DNA of 23,020 nucleotides from an uncultured Eubacterium sp. Its GTDB lineage: Bacteria > Bacillota > Clostridia > Lachnospirales > Lachnospiraceae. A model generated the notes under the pieces. It was not told where the DNA came from. It made no database searches and was given only the letters and a program-made list of their open reading frames with translations. Of the stretch, positions 8,719-17,547 are shown one piece after another (positions within the stretch are counted from its first letter, which is position 1; each line of letters begins with the position of its first letter). The DNA lies in contig CALGGT010000016.1 in the NCBI GenBank assembly GCA_937915825.1, positions 1-23,020 on the forward strand, in the 5' to 3' direction. A program made the translations under genes and the position numbers.

Positions 8719-8747
8719 ATTATATATACTATATCAAAATCAAAAAA
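8719..8747 (-). promoter_or_regulatory. Possible promoter of the DUF5067 gene
   Basis: On the minus strand a TATAAT hexamer (8724-8719) lies in an AT-rich stretch just downstream of the kinase terminator. Seventeen nt upstream there is only TTTTTT, the terminator T-run itself, as a -35. The -10 is good and the -35 weak. Some promoter is expected here because a terminator separates the gene from the kinase. Confidence 0.4.
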
Positions 8748-8775
8748 AAAATTCGTCCGCCACAGGGCGGACGAA
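8742..8775 (-). terminator. Strong intrinsic terminator after the Ser/Thr kinase gene
   Basis: On the minus strand a perfect 10-bp GC-rich stem (TTCGTCCGCC/GGCGGACGAA, 4-nt loop) is followed directly by a run of about ten T. It ends the HTH-kinase transcript and perhaps the whole run that begins at the histidine kinase. Confidence 0.92.
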
Positions 8776-8816
8776 CGCATTCAAACACATACAAAAACAC
8801 AAATGTAACTACAATT

Positions 8817-9974
8817 CTATCCAATAAAACTATACGGAACGATCGAGAGCAAAAACAGGGCAGCAAGTATTACAAGATAGAAAAAGAAGGAAAGGAAGAT
8901 CTTTAATGCAGGATGATCCGTCTGGATCATTCGATCCCGGATCCTTCCATAATTTCCCCAGTAACCCACCGTGGTTAGAAAAAGAAGGATCCATAATACC
9001 GTAAAAAATATTTTCTCCGGAAGTCTGGGCATTCTTTTCGTAAATACTCCCTGAACAAGACATTCCAAAAAGAAAATGTATACACTGGCACCAACGATCA
9101 TCTTCCAAATGGTTCCGGTCCGAAACCCAACCGGTAAATATGGATTCCTGTAAAAAGAGCGGTTGATCCATAAGGGCTTTTGGGGATCGATCCCGAAATT
9201 GTCCCTGGAATCTGTGAGATCCGCGACCCGGCCCAATTTAAGAAAGGATCGAAGCGCGTTTTCTAATTCCACTACGTTCCGATAACGTTCCTCCGCTTCC
9301 ATGCGAAGACATTTTTCGATGATCGGAGCCATCGCTCCCGTATATTTAAGGGTATTGCTCCGCTCTCCCGTAAGCATCAACTGCATCAGGACGCCGGTTG
9401 CAAATATGTCTGAGCGGATGGATGACTGACCAAATCCATATTGCTCCGGAGCCGCATATCCCTTCGTCCCCAATAGAACCGTGTCTTCGGATTTTTCTTC
9501 TTTGTAGAACTTGGACGCGTTAAAGTCGATCAGAAACAGGTTTCCCTCGTTATCTAAGATCAGATTGGAAGGTTTAATATCTCTGTGGATCAATGGGGGA
9601 TTCATCGTATGAAGCCTGTTCAGGATCTCGCAGAGTTTTATCCCAAGCGTCGCTGTATCGGTCTCATTCCATATCCCGTCTTCTTCGATTCGATCCTTGA
9701 GTGTACTCCCTTCTATATAAGATTCCAGAACGATCAGCTTACCGTCTTGTTCCGCTGCAAATAAAACCCGGGGAATCCCCTGGTTGATTTGGGACAAGCT
9801 CCGGTCCTGCAGCTCGTACAGCTTTTCATATACCTCTCTCTCATATACCGTCAGACTTTTTTTTACAACAATCTGACCGGTATGGATATGTCTGGCCAGG
9901 ATAACCGTTCCCTGTTTATTAAGTGACATGATTTCCTTATAGCAGGAAAGTTCATACTCCTCCTGGACCGTCAT
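8817..9974 (-). CDS. Membrane-anchored Hanks-type Ser/Thr protein kinase
   Basis: 385 aa. The catalytic domain covers about residues 10-245: an ATP-contacting Lys (VVKKS, 38 or 39), the catalytic loop HRDIKPSNLIL with Asp132, the metal site DFN at 150-152 instead of DFG, and an activation segment GTKGYAAPEQYG (169-180). The glycine-rich loop near residue 20 is degenerate (LNKQGTVILA). After a linker come three hydrophobic segments at about 288-310, 322-341 and 357-383, so the kinase is cytosolic and anchored at its C-terminus; no PASTA or other extracellular domain is present. TAGGAGG precedes the ATG and overlaps the stop of the HTH gene, whose end is only 12 bp away, so the two are translationally linked. 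Likely substrates are the HTH protein or nearby membrane proteins; this is inferred from position only. Confidence 0.92.
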   Translation of the reverse strand: MTVQEEYELSCYKEIMSLNKQGTVILARHIHTGQIVVKKSLTVYEREVYEKLYELQDRSLSQINQGIPRVLFAAEQDGKLIVLESYIEGSTLKDRIEEDGIWNETDTATLGIKLCEILNRLHTMNPPLIHRDIKPSNLILDNEGNLFLIDFNASKFYKEEKSEDTVLLGTKGYAAPEQYGFGQSSIRSDIFATGVLMQLMLTGERSNTLKYTGAMAPIIEKCLRMEAEERYRNVVELENALRSFLKLGRVADLTDSRDNFGIDPQKPLWINRSFYRNPYLPVGFRTGTIWKMIVGASVYIFFLECLVQGVFTKRMPRLPEKIFFTVLWILLFLTTVGYWGNYGRIRDRMIQTDHPALKIFLSFFFYLVILAALFLLSIVPYSFIG

Positions 9975-9986
9975 AAAAGGTGCCTC

Positions 9987-10424
9987 CTACTCTGCTAAGA
10001 GCCTGCAGTTATGTTTATATAAATCCTCGTTTATATGTTCGATGCTGGTATCTTCCTTGTTGATATGCGTTGCCAGGATAATATCTCTGGTATCTTTGAT
10101 ATATAGATCTCTATGTCCGTAATTCTCCAGCATTTTCCGGGTTTCTTTTCGATTCAATCCGGCTGCCAGACACAGAATTATGACAATATCCCGGGACGGG
10201 GCCTTCTTTGTTCCGTTCACAAGATCATAAAAGTACGATTTTGATATATACCCCGCACATTTCTCATATACATTTGATAAGGCAAGATCCGATCTCTGGA
10301 TATAAGACAAAAAGAGACTCCCCATGGGCAGGTCTTTCGCGTGCTCCTCGATGTATTCATCCATTTGATCGGAAGATGTGTTTTCAAAAATCGCCAGAAG
10401 ATCGGTCGTGCTTTCCTCGATCAT
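9987..10424 (-). CDS. HTH (Xre-like) protein paired with the Ser/Thr kinase
   Basis: 145 aa from ATG 10424, preceded by AAAGGAGG with 5 nt spacing; the open frame runs further upstream into thyX but without a signal. The N-terminal 36 residues are acidic and helical. Residues about 37-100 look like a lambda-repressor-type HTH: YFYDLVNGTKKAPSRDIVII is the recognition-helix region, followed by LCLAAGLNRKETRKML, as in Xre proteins that grade from HTH to a helical bundle. The tail (about 103-145; YGHRDLYIKDTRDIILATHI) is unassigned. It lies 55 bp after thyX and 12 bp before the kinase gene on the same strand. It is probably a DNA-binding regulator, or an adaptor with an HTH fold, phosphorylated by or cooperating with the kinase. 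Confidence 0.75.
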   Translation of the reverse strand: MIEESTTDLLAIFENTSSDQMDEYIEEHAKDLPMGSLFLSYIQRSDLALSNVYEKCAGYISKSYFYDLVNGTKKAPSRDIVIILCLAAGLNRKETRKMLENYGHRDLYIKDTRDIILATHINKEDTSIEHINEDLYKHNCRLLAE

Positions 10425-10479
10425 GTCTGCCTCCTTTCCTCTCATATCCGGTTCGGTTGACTTAGGGCCACTGGAATTC

Positions 10480-11124
10480 CTATACCTCCAGGTTCTCAAA
10501 GAAGACCGGCAGCTTTTCCTTAAAGACCTGGTAGGCGATCTTCGCAACTTCCCGCATTTGCGGGTGTGCGTGGGAATCTACCCGCATGCGGAAGAAATGA
10601 CGCCAACTTCGTAAATTCATGGTAACCACGATCTCTGTCTTTAGGGAATTGGGCAGGACGCTTCGGGCTTCCTGAGGCGTTGCGCCTAAGCTTAGCAGAT
10701 CAAAATACGCCTGCTCACATTGTTCCATGGCTTTGGTCCAAACCTGATATTTTGCCTGATCCTTTTCCTTTGTCAGATCATAGGAAAAACCGGAAGCGAG
10801 ATCGATCACGGTAATCTGGTTCCCAAATTTGTCCCCGCCGTAATTACAGTACCGGGTACTTTCCTGGCTGTAGCTGGCGATCCGATGACGTACCAGCTCA
10901 TGGGTTACACCCCGGTCACAGATAAATTTCGCAGTAATGGATTCATGTTCTATGACCGATTCATGTTGGCGACTTAGAAGATTGCGCACAAATTTTTCAG
11001 CCGAGCCCTGGGAAATCTTATCCTCACTTTTGTAGCATACGCGACCGATCTTTTCGATTTTTTTCAAAATGGTCTCGTAATCTTCCATGTCTATGATCTC
11101 TACCTCAGGTTTTATTGTTATCAT
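10480..11124 (-). CDS. thyX: Flavin-dependent thymidylate synthase
   Basis: ThyX makes dTMP from dUMP with methylene-tetrahydrofolate, FAD and NADPH; it is the alternative to ThyA. 214 aa, the usual length. The signature RHR-x7-S is seen at residues 79-89 (RHRIASYSQES) followed by TRY; the C-terminal part carries RSWRHFFRMR and AHPQMR, also typical of the family. The ATG at 11124 has GAAAGGAATC in front; the longer frame to 11166 lies in a repeat-rich leader with no start signal. It lies 66 bp downstream of glgB and 55 bp upstream of the HTH gene. There is no functional link to glycogen genes, so co-transcription is likely positional. Confidence 0.97.
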   Translation of the reverse strand: MITIKPEVEIIDMEDYETILKKIEKIGRVCYKSEDKISQGSAEKFVRNLLSRQHESVIEHESITAKFICDRGVTHELVRHRIASYSQESTRYCNYGGDKFGNQITVIDLASGFSYDLTKEKDQAKYQVWTKAMEQCEQAYFDLLSLGATPQEARSVLPNSLKTEIVVTMNLRSWRHFFRMRVDSHAHPQMREVAKIAYQVFKEKLPVFFENLEV

Positions 11125-11160
11125 AATGATTCCTTTCTTATGGTTTCTTAGATTTCTTAT

Positions 11161-11203
11161 GGTCACCTCTTAACGGTTACTTCTTAATGGTTACTTCTTA
11201 TAA
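11161..11203. repeat. 14-bp imperfect tandem repeat, three copies, at the glgB end
   Basis: On the plus strand GGTCACCTCTTAAC, GGTTACTTCTTAAT and GGTTACTTCTTATA follow one another. The unit begins in the last codons of glgB (minus-strand TATAAGAAGTAA, encoding YKK-stop) and repeats into the thyX leader, so copies of the KK-stop end are tandemly reiterated. It probably arose by replication slippage. Confidence 0.65.
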
Positions 11204-13440
11204 TCAAACTTAAGCACAACGACGGAAAGCGGCGGGAGCACACAAGTGATCTGGTAATCCACGCCATATTGATCCGTAACTTTTCTGGCGGAAATGGGCT
11301 TCTTATTTCCGCGACCCTGACCGCCGTATTTTACGTCATCGGAGTTGAGAAGCTCCACATACTCCCCTTTACAAGGAACCTTAATGGTATATTCCTCGTT
11401 GCCAATGGGCGTAAAATTCAACATGAACAGCAATTGATCTTTGGGTCCGCTGCCCCGGCGAACAAAGGAAACACAACTGCTCTCCGGTCGCTGGCAATCC
11501 ATCCACTCAAATCCCATGAAATCTACATCGTTGTAATACATGGCATCGTAGGTCCGGTACAACTGGTTCATATCTTTGATAAAAGCCTGGATCCCCCGAT
11601 GGGCGATCCCGCCCGGTCCCTCGTCTTCTAACAGGAACCAGTCCAGACTCCGCATCTCGCTCCACTCCCGCTCCTGGGCAAACTCCTGCCCCATGAACAA
11701 AAGCTTCTTTCCCGGGTGCCCGTAGAAAAATCCAAACGCAGCTTTCAACGCGGCAAATTTATCCCCGGTAAGTCCCGGCATTTTATTAAGAAGGGAACAT
11801 TTTCCATGCACCACTTCATCGTGGGACAGCACCAATATATATCGCTCGCTTAGGTGATAGGTCAGGCTGAAACAAAGCTGATCGTGGTGAAATTGCTTAA
11901 ACCAGGGGTCTAACTTCATGTATTCCAGAAAGTCGTTCATCCATCCCATGTTCCATTTGAAGGCAAATCCCAGCCCTCCCTCTTTCGGGGCTCCGGTCAC
12001 CATGGGCCACGCGGTGGATTCCTCGGCGATAATATAGGCCTCCGGATGGTATTCCTCCACAGCCTGATTCAAATGTTTTAAGAATGCGACCGCCTCATAA
12101 TTTTCATTTCCCCCATCCTCGTTGGAGATCCATTCTCCGTCCCTCTTCCCATAATCTAAGTACAACATGGACGCCACCGCGTCTACGCGCAGGCCGTCTA
12201 TGTGATATTTTTCGATCCAGAATAAGGCGTTGGCTACCAGAAAATTCTCCACTTCCTTCCGGCCGTAGTCGAAGATGTACGTTCCCCAATCCGGGTGCTC
12301 CCCTCGTCTCGGATCGGCGTGCTCATAGAGAGCCTGACCGTCAAACCGTCCCAAACAATGCTCGTCTTTGGGGAAATGGGCCGGCACCCAATCCAGGATC
12401 ACCCCGATGCCTCTTTTATGCATTTCGTCTACAAAATACATAAAATCCTTCGGCGTACCGTACCGGGACGTAGGCGCATAATAACACCCTACCTGGTATC
12501 CCCAGGATCCGTCAAAGGGATATTCGGAAATCCCCATTAATTCAATGTGGGTATACCCCATCTCTACCAGGTAATCTCCCAGCATGGCGGCAGATTCCCG
12601 ATAGCTGTAGAATCCATTGTCGTCGTCTTCCACGGTTTTCTTCCAGGATCCCAGATGGACCTCATAGATGGACATGGGTTCCTTCTCCCGCTGCTCCTTG
12701 GTCTTGGATCGGTTTTCCTCCTGGTATTTCTTATCTTTCCAGCGATAACCGGCAAGGGATGCCACCCGGGACGCGTTCCCGGGGCGCAATTCCGCGTAAT
12801 TTCCATATGGATCTGTTTTATAGATCAATTCCCCGGTTTGGGTCGTGATCTGGTATTTATACAAAGCTCCTTCCGGCACATCCGGAATAAAGATCTCGTA
12901 AATCCCCAATTCCCCCAACAGGCGCATGGTATGCAAACGACCATCCCACATGTTAAAATCCCCTACGACGCTGACACTGCGGGCATGGGGCGCCCATACC
13001 GCAAAGCGCACCCCTTTCACGCCGGACTTGGTTTCCGGATGAGCCCCTAACTTCTCATAGATCTCATAATGGGTTCCCTCCCGGAATAAATATCCGTCGT
13101 AGTCCGTAATCGTCGGGCGGAAGGAATAAGGATCCGCCGTTTCAACCACGTCATTCTCTCCATAGAGAATGCGATATCGATATTTTCCAAATTGGGCCTT
13201 CTTATCATCGATTTCCAGGATGAAAAGCCCCAACTCTTCATCAAACCGTTCCATTTCGATGGGGTTTTTCCCCGTCTCGTCCGTTACGAAAACCTGACTT
13301 GCGCCCGGGCGTCTTGCGGCAAACATTTGCTTACCTTGATACATATGTTTCCCCAAAAGATCCTGGGGGGCATTTAACACCCCTTCTCGCATTTCTTCCA
13401 AAAGGTAGGCATTCATCCACGCCTTCATTGCTTCATTCAT
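11191..13440 (-). CDS. glgB: 1,4-alpha-glucan (glycogen) branching enzyme, GH13
   Basis: Cuts alpha-1,4 glucan chains and re-attaches them as alpha-1,6 branches during glycogen synthesis. 749 aa. An N-terminal beta-sandwich region covers about 20-110, a CBM48 domain about 130-225 (VRFAVWAPHA, VVGDFNMWDG), then the GH13 barrel. Barrel motifs are DWVPAHFPKD at 350 (region I), GLRVDAVASM with nucleophile Asp420 (region II), IIAEEST with acid/base Glu473 (region III) and LSHDEVVHGK with His540-Asp541 (region IV). The C-terminal beta domain ends VVLKFDYKK. GGGAGGAGG precedes the ATG at 13440, 16 bp after pgcA, so pgcA-glgB form an operon. The gene encoding ADP-glucose pyrophosphorylase (glgC) and glycogen synthase (glgA) are not in the window. 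Confidence 0.97.
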   Translation of the reverse strand: MNEAMKAWMNAYLLEEMREGVLNAPQDLLGKHMYQGKQMFAARRPGASQVFVTDETGKNPIEMERFDEELGLFILEIDDKKAQFGKYRYRILYGENDVVETADPYSFRPTITDYDGYLFREGTHYEIYEKLGAHPETKSGVKGVRFAVWAPHARSVSVVGDFNMWDGRLHTMRLLGELGIYEIFIPDVPEGALYKYQITTQTGELIYKTDPYGNYAELRPGNASRVASLAGYRWKDKKYQEENRSKTKEQREKEPMSIYEVHLGSWKKTVEDDDNGFYSYRESAAMLGDYLVEMGYTHIELMGISEYPFDGSWGYQVGCYYAPTSRYGTPKDFMYFVDEMHKRGIGVILDWVPAHFPKDEHCLGRFDGQALYEHADPRRGEHPDWGTYIFDYGRKEVENFLVANALFWIEKYHIDGLRVDAVASMLYLDYGKRDGEWISNEDGGNENYEAVAFLKHLNQAVEEYHPEAYIIAEESTAWPMVTGAPKEGGLGFAFKWNMGWMNDFLEYMKLDPWFKQFHHDQLCFSLTYHLSERYILVLSHDEVVHGKCSLLNKMPGLTGDKFAALKAAFGFFYGHPGKKLLFMGQEFAQEREWSEMRSLDWFLLEDEGPGGIAHRGIQAFIKDMNQLYRTYDAMYYNDVDFMGFEWMDCQRPESSCVSFVRRGSGPKDQLLFMLNFTPIGNEEYTIKVPCKGEYVELLNSDDVKYGGQGRGNKKPISARKVTDQYGVDYQITCVLPPLSVVVLKFDYKK

Positions 13441-13456
13441 AGGATCCTCCTCCCTG

Positions 13457-15184
13457 TTATGCCAATACTTCTTTTACGATCTTACCTAATTCTTCTGAGT
13501 TTGCATTGGCATCTTCCAGGTTCTCTCCTACCACACCGTAATAAATCTTGATCTTCGGTTCCGTTCCCGAAGGGCGAATGCAGATCCACGCGTCATTCGT
13601 TAATTCAAAATACAACACGTTGGATTGCGGGAGTGTGGTTTTCTCCTTGGCACCGGTTTTCAGATCCGTTATCTCGCCTACCTGATAATCCCGGAAGCGA
13701 AGCACCTCATAATTGCCAAATGCCGTGGGCGGGTTCTTGCGAAGGTCGGCCATGATCGTTTGAATCTTTTCGATCCCTTCCACACCTTTATGGGTGATCG
13801 CGATCACATCGTCCTTATAATAGCCAAAGGTTTCATACATTTCCAGCATCGCATCCCATAACGTTTTCCCCTGGACTTTGTAGAAGGCCGCTGCCTCACA
13901 AAGCGCCATGGATGCTACGATTCCGTCTTTGTCACGGGCATGGGTTCCGATCAGGCACCCGTAACTTTCCTCAAAGCCGAATAAATAGGCGCCTTTCCCG
14001 GTTTCCTCGGTTCGTAGGATTTCCTTTCCGATCCACTTAAATCCGGTTAAGCACTCCACGACCTCTACGTCGTAAGCCTTGGCAATGGCGTCCACCATAT
14101 TCGTGGTTACAATGGTTTTTACCAGCATTCCGCCCTCCGGGAGTTTCCCTTCCACGGCTTTTTTCTGGCTGATCTCGTACCAGGCCAAAAGAGACCCGGA
14201 CATATTTCCGGTCAGGCAAACGTAGTCTCCGCTCTTCTGGTCTTTTACATATACGCCCAGGCGGTCCGCATCGGGATCCGTAGCTAATATCAGATCCGCG
14301 TTCTTTTCTTTTCCTAATTTCAGAGCCAGTTCAAATGCTTCGGCTGCTTCCGGATTCGGATAGCTGACCGTGGGAAAATCTCCGTCCGGTTGTTCTTGTT
14401 CCGGAACCACAAATACCTTGGAAAATCCCAGCTCCTTTAACACCCTTTGCACCGATCGATTCCCGGCTCCGTGCAGCGGCGTGTACACAATGGTCAGATC
14501 GTCCTTTACTTTCTCGATGGCTTCCGGATGCAGAACATTTTTCTTTAATTCTTCCATGTACCGGGCGTCGATCTCCTCACCAATGGTAATATATAAGCCC
14601 GCCGCTTTCGCTTCGTCCTCGGACATGGTCTTAACCATAGAAAGATCCGTTACCGCCTTTACTTCGCTCATAATTCCCGCGTCATGGGGCGGCGTGATCT
14701 GGGCGCCGTCTTCCCAATACACCTTATAGCCGTTGTATTCCGGCGGGTTGTGGCTGGCGGTAATGTTAATGCCGGATACACATCCCAGCTCGCGAATGGC
14801 AAATGACAGCTCCGGCGTGGGGCGCAGATCGTCAAAAACATACGCCTTGATCCCATTGGCAGCCAGACAGCACGCAGCCTCACGGGTAAATTCATCCTTC
14901 TTGTGACGGCAGTCATGGGCAATGGCCACTCCCTTTTCCTGCATGCCCTTGGAAATGATATAATTGGCAAGTCCCTGGGTTGCCTTCCGGATGGTATATA
15001 TGTTCATGCGGTTGGTTCCGGCCCCTACGATTCCTCTCAGACCCGCGGTTCCAAATTCCAAATCCGCGTAAAAACGCTCCTTGATCTCCTGCTCATCCCC
15101 TTGGATCCCCTGTAATTCCTTTTTCGTATCCTCATCAATATAAGGATTGTTTAACCACTCTTGATATGTATCCAAGTAACTCAT
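13457..15184 (-). CDS. pgcA: Phosphoglucomutase (alpha-D-phosphohexomutase family)
   Basis: Interconverts glucose-6-phosphate and glucose-1-phosphate, the entry to glycogen and cell-wall sugar nucleotides. 575 aa, as usual for PgcA-type PGM/PMM. The four domains are visible: the active-site loop TASHNPPEYNGYKVYW with the phospho-serine Ser144, the Mg loop DPDADRLG (Asp303, 305, 307), the sugar-binding loop GFEESYG near 407, and the phosphate-binding RPSGTEPKIKIYY at the C-terminus. GAGGAGGT stands 6 nt before the ATG. Immediately downstream is glgB, which supports a role in supplying glucose-1-phosphate for glycogen. Upstream, 55 bp away, is the response-regulator gene. Phosphomannomutase activity cannot be excluded from sequence alone. 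Confidence 0.95.
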   Translation of the reverse strand: MSYLDTYQEWLNNPYIDEDTKKELQGIQGDEQEIKERFYADLEFGTAGLRGIVGAGTNRMNIYTIRKATQGLANYIISKGMQEKGVAIAHDCRHKKDEFTREAACCLAANGIKAYVFDDLRPTPELSFAIRELGCVSGINITASHNPPEYNGYKVYWEDGAQITPPHDAGIMSEVKAVTDLSMVKTMSEDEAKAAGLYITIGEEIDARYMEELKKNVLHPEAIEKVKDDLTIVYTPLHGAGNRSVQRVLKELGFSKVFVVPEQEQPDGDFPTVSYPNPEAAEAFELALKLGKEKNADLILATDPDADRLGVYVKDQKSGDYVCLTGNMSGSLLAWYEISQKKAVEGKLPEGGMLVKTIVTTNMVDAIAKAYDVEVVECLTGFKWIGKEILRTEETGKGAYLFGFEESYGCLIGTHARDKDGIVASMALCEAAAFYKVQGKTLWDAMLEMYETFGYYKDDVIAITHKGVEGIEKIQTIMADLRKNPPTAFGNYEVLRFRDYQVGEITDLKTGAKEKTTLPQSNVLYFELTNDAWICIRPSGTEPKIKIYYGVVGENLEDANANSEELGKIVKEVLA

Positions 15185-15239
15185 AATTCTACCTCCTCAC
15201 TGTGAATTTATGATCTTACAACGCAACAAATGTCGGATC

Positions 15240-15938
15240 TTACGATTCTATGAACCGGTACCCCACCGACCAGACCGTCTCGATGTATTTAGGCTTTTGC
15301 GGATTGGATTCGATTTTCTCCCGAACCTTCCGAACGTGAACGGTTACCGTTGCCGGATCCGAATCATCCGGATCGCTTTCCCATACATTTTCCAATAATT
15401 CTTCTTTGGTAAATACCCGGTTCGGATGAGAAGCTAAGAAAAACAACAAGTCAAATTCCTTGGTTGTCAGATTCTTCTCCGCTCCGTCTACAAACACCCG
15501 GCGGGCGATCTTATCGATCTGAAGCCCTCGACTCTCGATCCTGTCATGCCCCTGGGTTTCCATTACTTCCCGGACACGCTTGTATCGCTCCAATTGCGCC
15601 TTTACCCTGGCTACCATCTCACTGGGACTGAACGGTTTGATCATATAATCGTTGGCACCGTGTCCCAAACCTTTGACTTTGTCCGCGTCTTCTCTCTTCG
15701 CTGACACGATGATAATGGGCACTTCCGAGTATTCACGAATTCTCGAACAGATATCCAGGCCACTCATTCCCGGCAGCATGATATCCAGGATCACCAGATC
15801 CGCGTCTCCGGTCAACGCCATATTTAAACCGGTATTTCCATCTCGGGCCACTTCCACGCTGTAGCCGCTGAGCTCCAGATAATCCTTTTCCAGATTTAAG
15901 ATCTGTTCTTCATCCTCTACGATCAATATTTTACTCAC
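15240..15938 (-). CDS. OmpR-family response regulator
   Basis: 232 aa transcription factor. The receiver (1-115) has the acidic pair Glu8/Asp9, the phospho-acceptor Asp52 (LVILDIMLPGMSG), Ser79 in the switch position and Lys101 (MIKPFSP). A winged-helix Trans_reg_C domain fills about 130-230 (TTKEFDLLFFLASHPNRVFT, VTVHVRKVREKIE, VWSVGYRF). Its ATG overlaps the last 8 nt of the histidine kinase gene, so the pair is translationally coupled; kinase-first order is less common than regulator-first. DNA targets are unknown; the next genes on the same strand, pgcA and glgB, are candidates for co-regulation simply by co-transcription. Confidence 0.96.
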   Translation of the reverse strand: MSKILIVEDEEQILNLEKDYLELSGYSVEVARDGNTGLNMALTGDADLVILDIMLPGMSGLDICSRIREYSEVPIIIVSAKREDADKVKGLGHGANDYMIKPFSPSEMVARVKAQLERYKRVREVMETQGHDRIESRGLQIDKIARRVFVDGAEKNLTTKEFDLLFFLASHPNRVFTKEELLENVWESDPDDSDPATVTVHVRKVREKIESNPQKPKYIETVWSVGYRFIES

Positions 15939-17499
15939 GACGTTCTCCCCTTTCCTCGTAAGACTCTTCCTGTTTCGATTGTAACATATTCTTGATTTCC
16001 TTTCCCTTCGGCAATGTAAAATAAATGGCCGTCCCTACTCGCTCTTTACTTCCGGCTCCAACCACTCCCATATGCTCTTCAATGATCTTCTTTACAATGG
16101 CAAGACCCAGGCCGCTTCCTCCGGTCTTAGAATTCCTGGAACTGTCCGTCCGGTAGAATCGGTCAAAGATCATAGGCAGCTCATCCGCCGGAATCCCCCG
16201 GCCATTGTCCTGGATCATAAATTCCACCTGTTCCAGATCTTCCGTGATCTTAAAAAGGACCACCCCTTCCTCCCGGTTCATATATTTTACCGCGTTGCTG
16301 GTAATGTTCACGATCACACGCTTGATCTTATCCCGGTCCATATAGACCTCCGTCCGGGAAGACACGTCACATACACAGACCAGGCTCATACCTTGCGTCT
16401 CCAAGTCCATGCTTAATTCCGGCACGCATTCCGCCACAAATTCCTTCACCCGCACCATGTCAAAATTAAAGATCTCTTTTTTCTGGTACATTCTGGTAAA
16501 ATAAGACAAGTCCTCAACCAGCCGGGACATATCCTTCGCTTTGGTATAGATCACATCTACGTATTTGCGCATTCGCTCCGGTGTGGTGGCCACTCCATCC
16601 AAGATCCCCTCCGCATAACCGCGAATGGCCGTTAAGGGGGTTTTTAAGTCATGGGAAATATTCCCTACCACTTCCTTGGTTAACGCATCCATCTCATCCC
16701 GCTCTTTATTACTGGTTCTTAAGGCCCGGCGCATGTCATTAAACTCCCGGTACAATTCCTCGAACTGACCGGCACGACTCTTTAACTCCGTATCCATATC
16801 GCCCGCTCCGATGTCCTTCGCCGCCTGCCCCAATTCACGAATGGGGAGGAGGATGTTATAATACGTAAAACCGATTCCAAAGAGGACCACAAACAGAAGC
16901 AGCAAGGACATTACGATCACCATACCCCAGGTAATGGCCAGAATATGAGGGAGCTGGACATCCAGCTTCGTGATAATGCACATGCTTCCCTCTTTCCCAT
17001 CCTTGGTCATAAATCCCATCTTCTTCAGGAAATATTCGTGTCCGTTGCTTTCGATGTATTTGCCGTCCTTTTCCGTCTCACTGTTGGGTTCGGACAGGAT
17101 CGGATGCAGCATATCTTCACACATGACGGTATCCCCTTCATAGACGACCCTTTGGTCGATGACCACCGCCAAGGTGGAATATTTTTCTTGTAATTGTTGA
17201 TTTAGCTCCTTATAATACTCCGGCTGCAGAAAAATATCCGAGTTTCTTCTCCCGCGCTCCTGCATATTCAAATAGATTGCTTTTGTTCCACTGTTTAACA
17301 GCATGGTCCGATCAAAAATGGCATACGGGGAATCCATGTCCTCCGACGTTACGGAATAGGTTTTTTCCACTTCCTTCGTCTCGACCCAGAATATCATCCC
17401 GACCATAATAACGGTCATGATTAAGGTTCCCACGGCGACCCAGACAAAGGGTGACGACCGGGGCTTGATCGGTTCCAAAAACCTTTTTTTCCTTGCCAT
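15931..17499 (-). CDS. Sensor histidine kinase with HAMP domain
   Basis: 522 aa. TM1 lies at about 18-39, followed by an extracellular sensor of about 145 residues that I do not recognise, TM2 at about 188-213, HAMP at about 214-268, HisKA with the phosphorylated His283 (GNISHDLKTPLTAIRGYAEG), and HATPase_c with N box (IVNITSNAVKYMN), G1 (IQDNGRGIP), F box (FDRFYRTD) and G2 (GGSGLGLAIVKKI). All catalytic motifs are intact. The sensor contains VQLPH near the membrane and two isolated cysteines. GAGAGGCGG precedes the ATG. It is coupled to the OmpR-type regulator downstream and divergent from trpF. The signal is unknown; linkage to glycogen genes hints at an envelope or nutrient cue, but this is speculative. 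Confidence 0.95.
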   Translation of the reverse strand: MARKKRFLEPIKPRSSPFVWVAVGTLIMTVIMVGMIFWVETKEVEKTYSVTSEDMDSPYAIFDRTMLLNSGTKAIYLNMQERGRRNSDIFLQPEYYKELNQQLQEKYSTLAVVIDQRVVYEGDTVMCEDMLHPILSEPNSETEKDGKYIESNGHEYFLKKMGFMTKDGKEGSMCIITKLDVQLPHILAITWGMVIVMSLLLLFVVLFGIGFTYYNILLPIRELGQAAKDIGAGDMDTELKSRAGQFEELYREFNDMRRALRTSNKERDEMDALTKEVVGNISHDLKTPLTAIRGYAEGILDGVATTPERMRKYVDVIYTKAKDMSRLVEDLSYFTRMYQKKEIFNFDMVRVKEFVAECVPELSMDLETQGMSLVCVCDVSSRTEVYMDRDKIKRVIVNITSNAVKYMNREEGVVLFKITEDLEQVEFMIQDNGRGIPADELPMIFDRFYRTDSSRNSKTGGSGLGLAIVKKIIEEHMGVVGAGSKERVGTAIYFTLPKGKEIKNMLQSKQEESYEERGERRE

Positions 17500-17547
17500 G
17501 TTCCGCCTCTCTTTATTCCAATTCTACAGACAACTTCAGATACTACT

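Noticed and set aside
8830..9171. 113-codon minus-strand ORF inside the kinase gene
   Set aside because: Alternative frame of the kinase C-terminal membrane region; no start signal.
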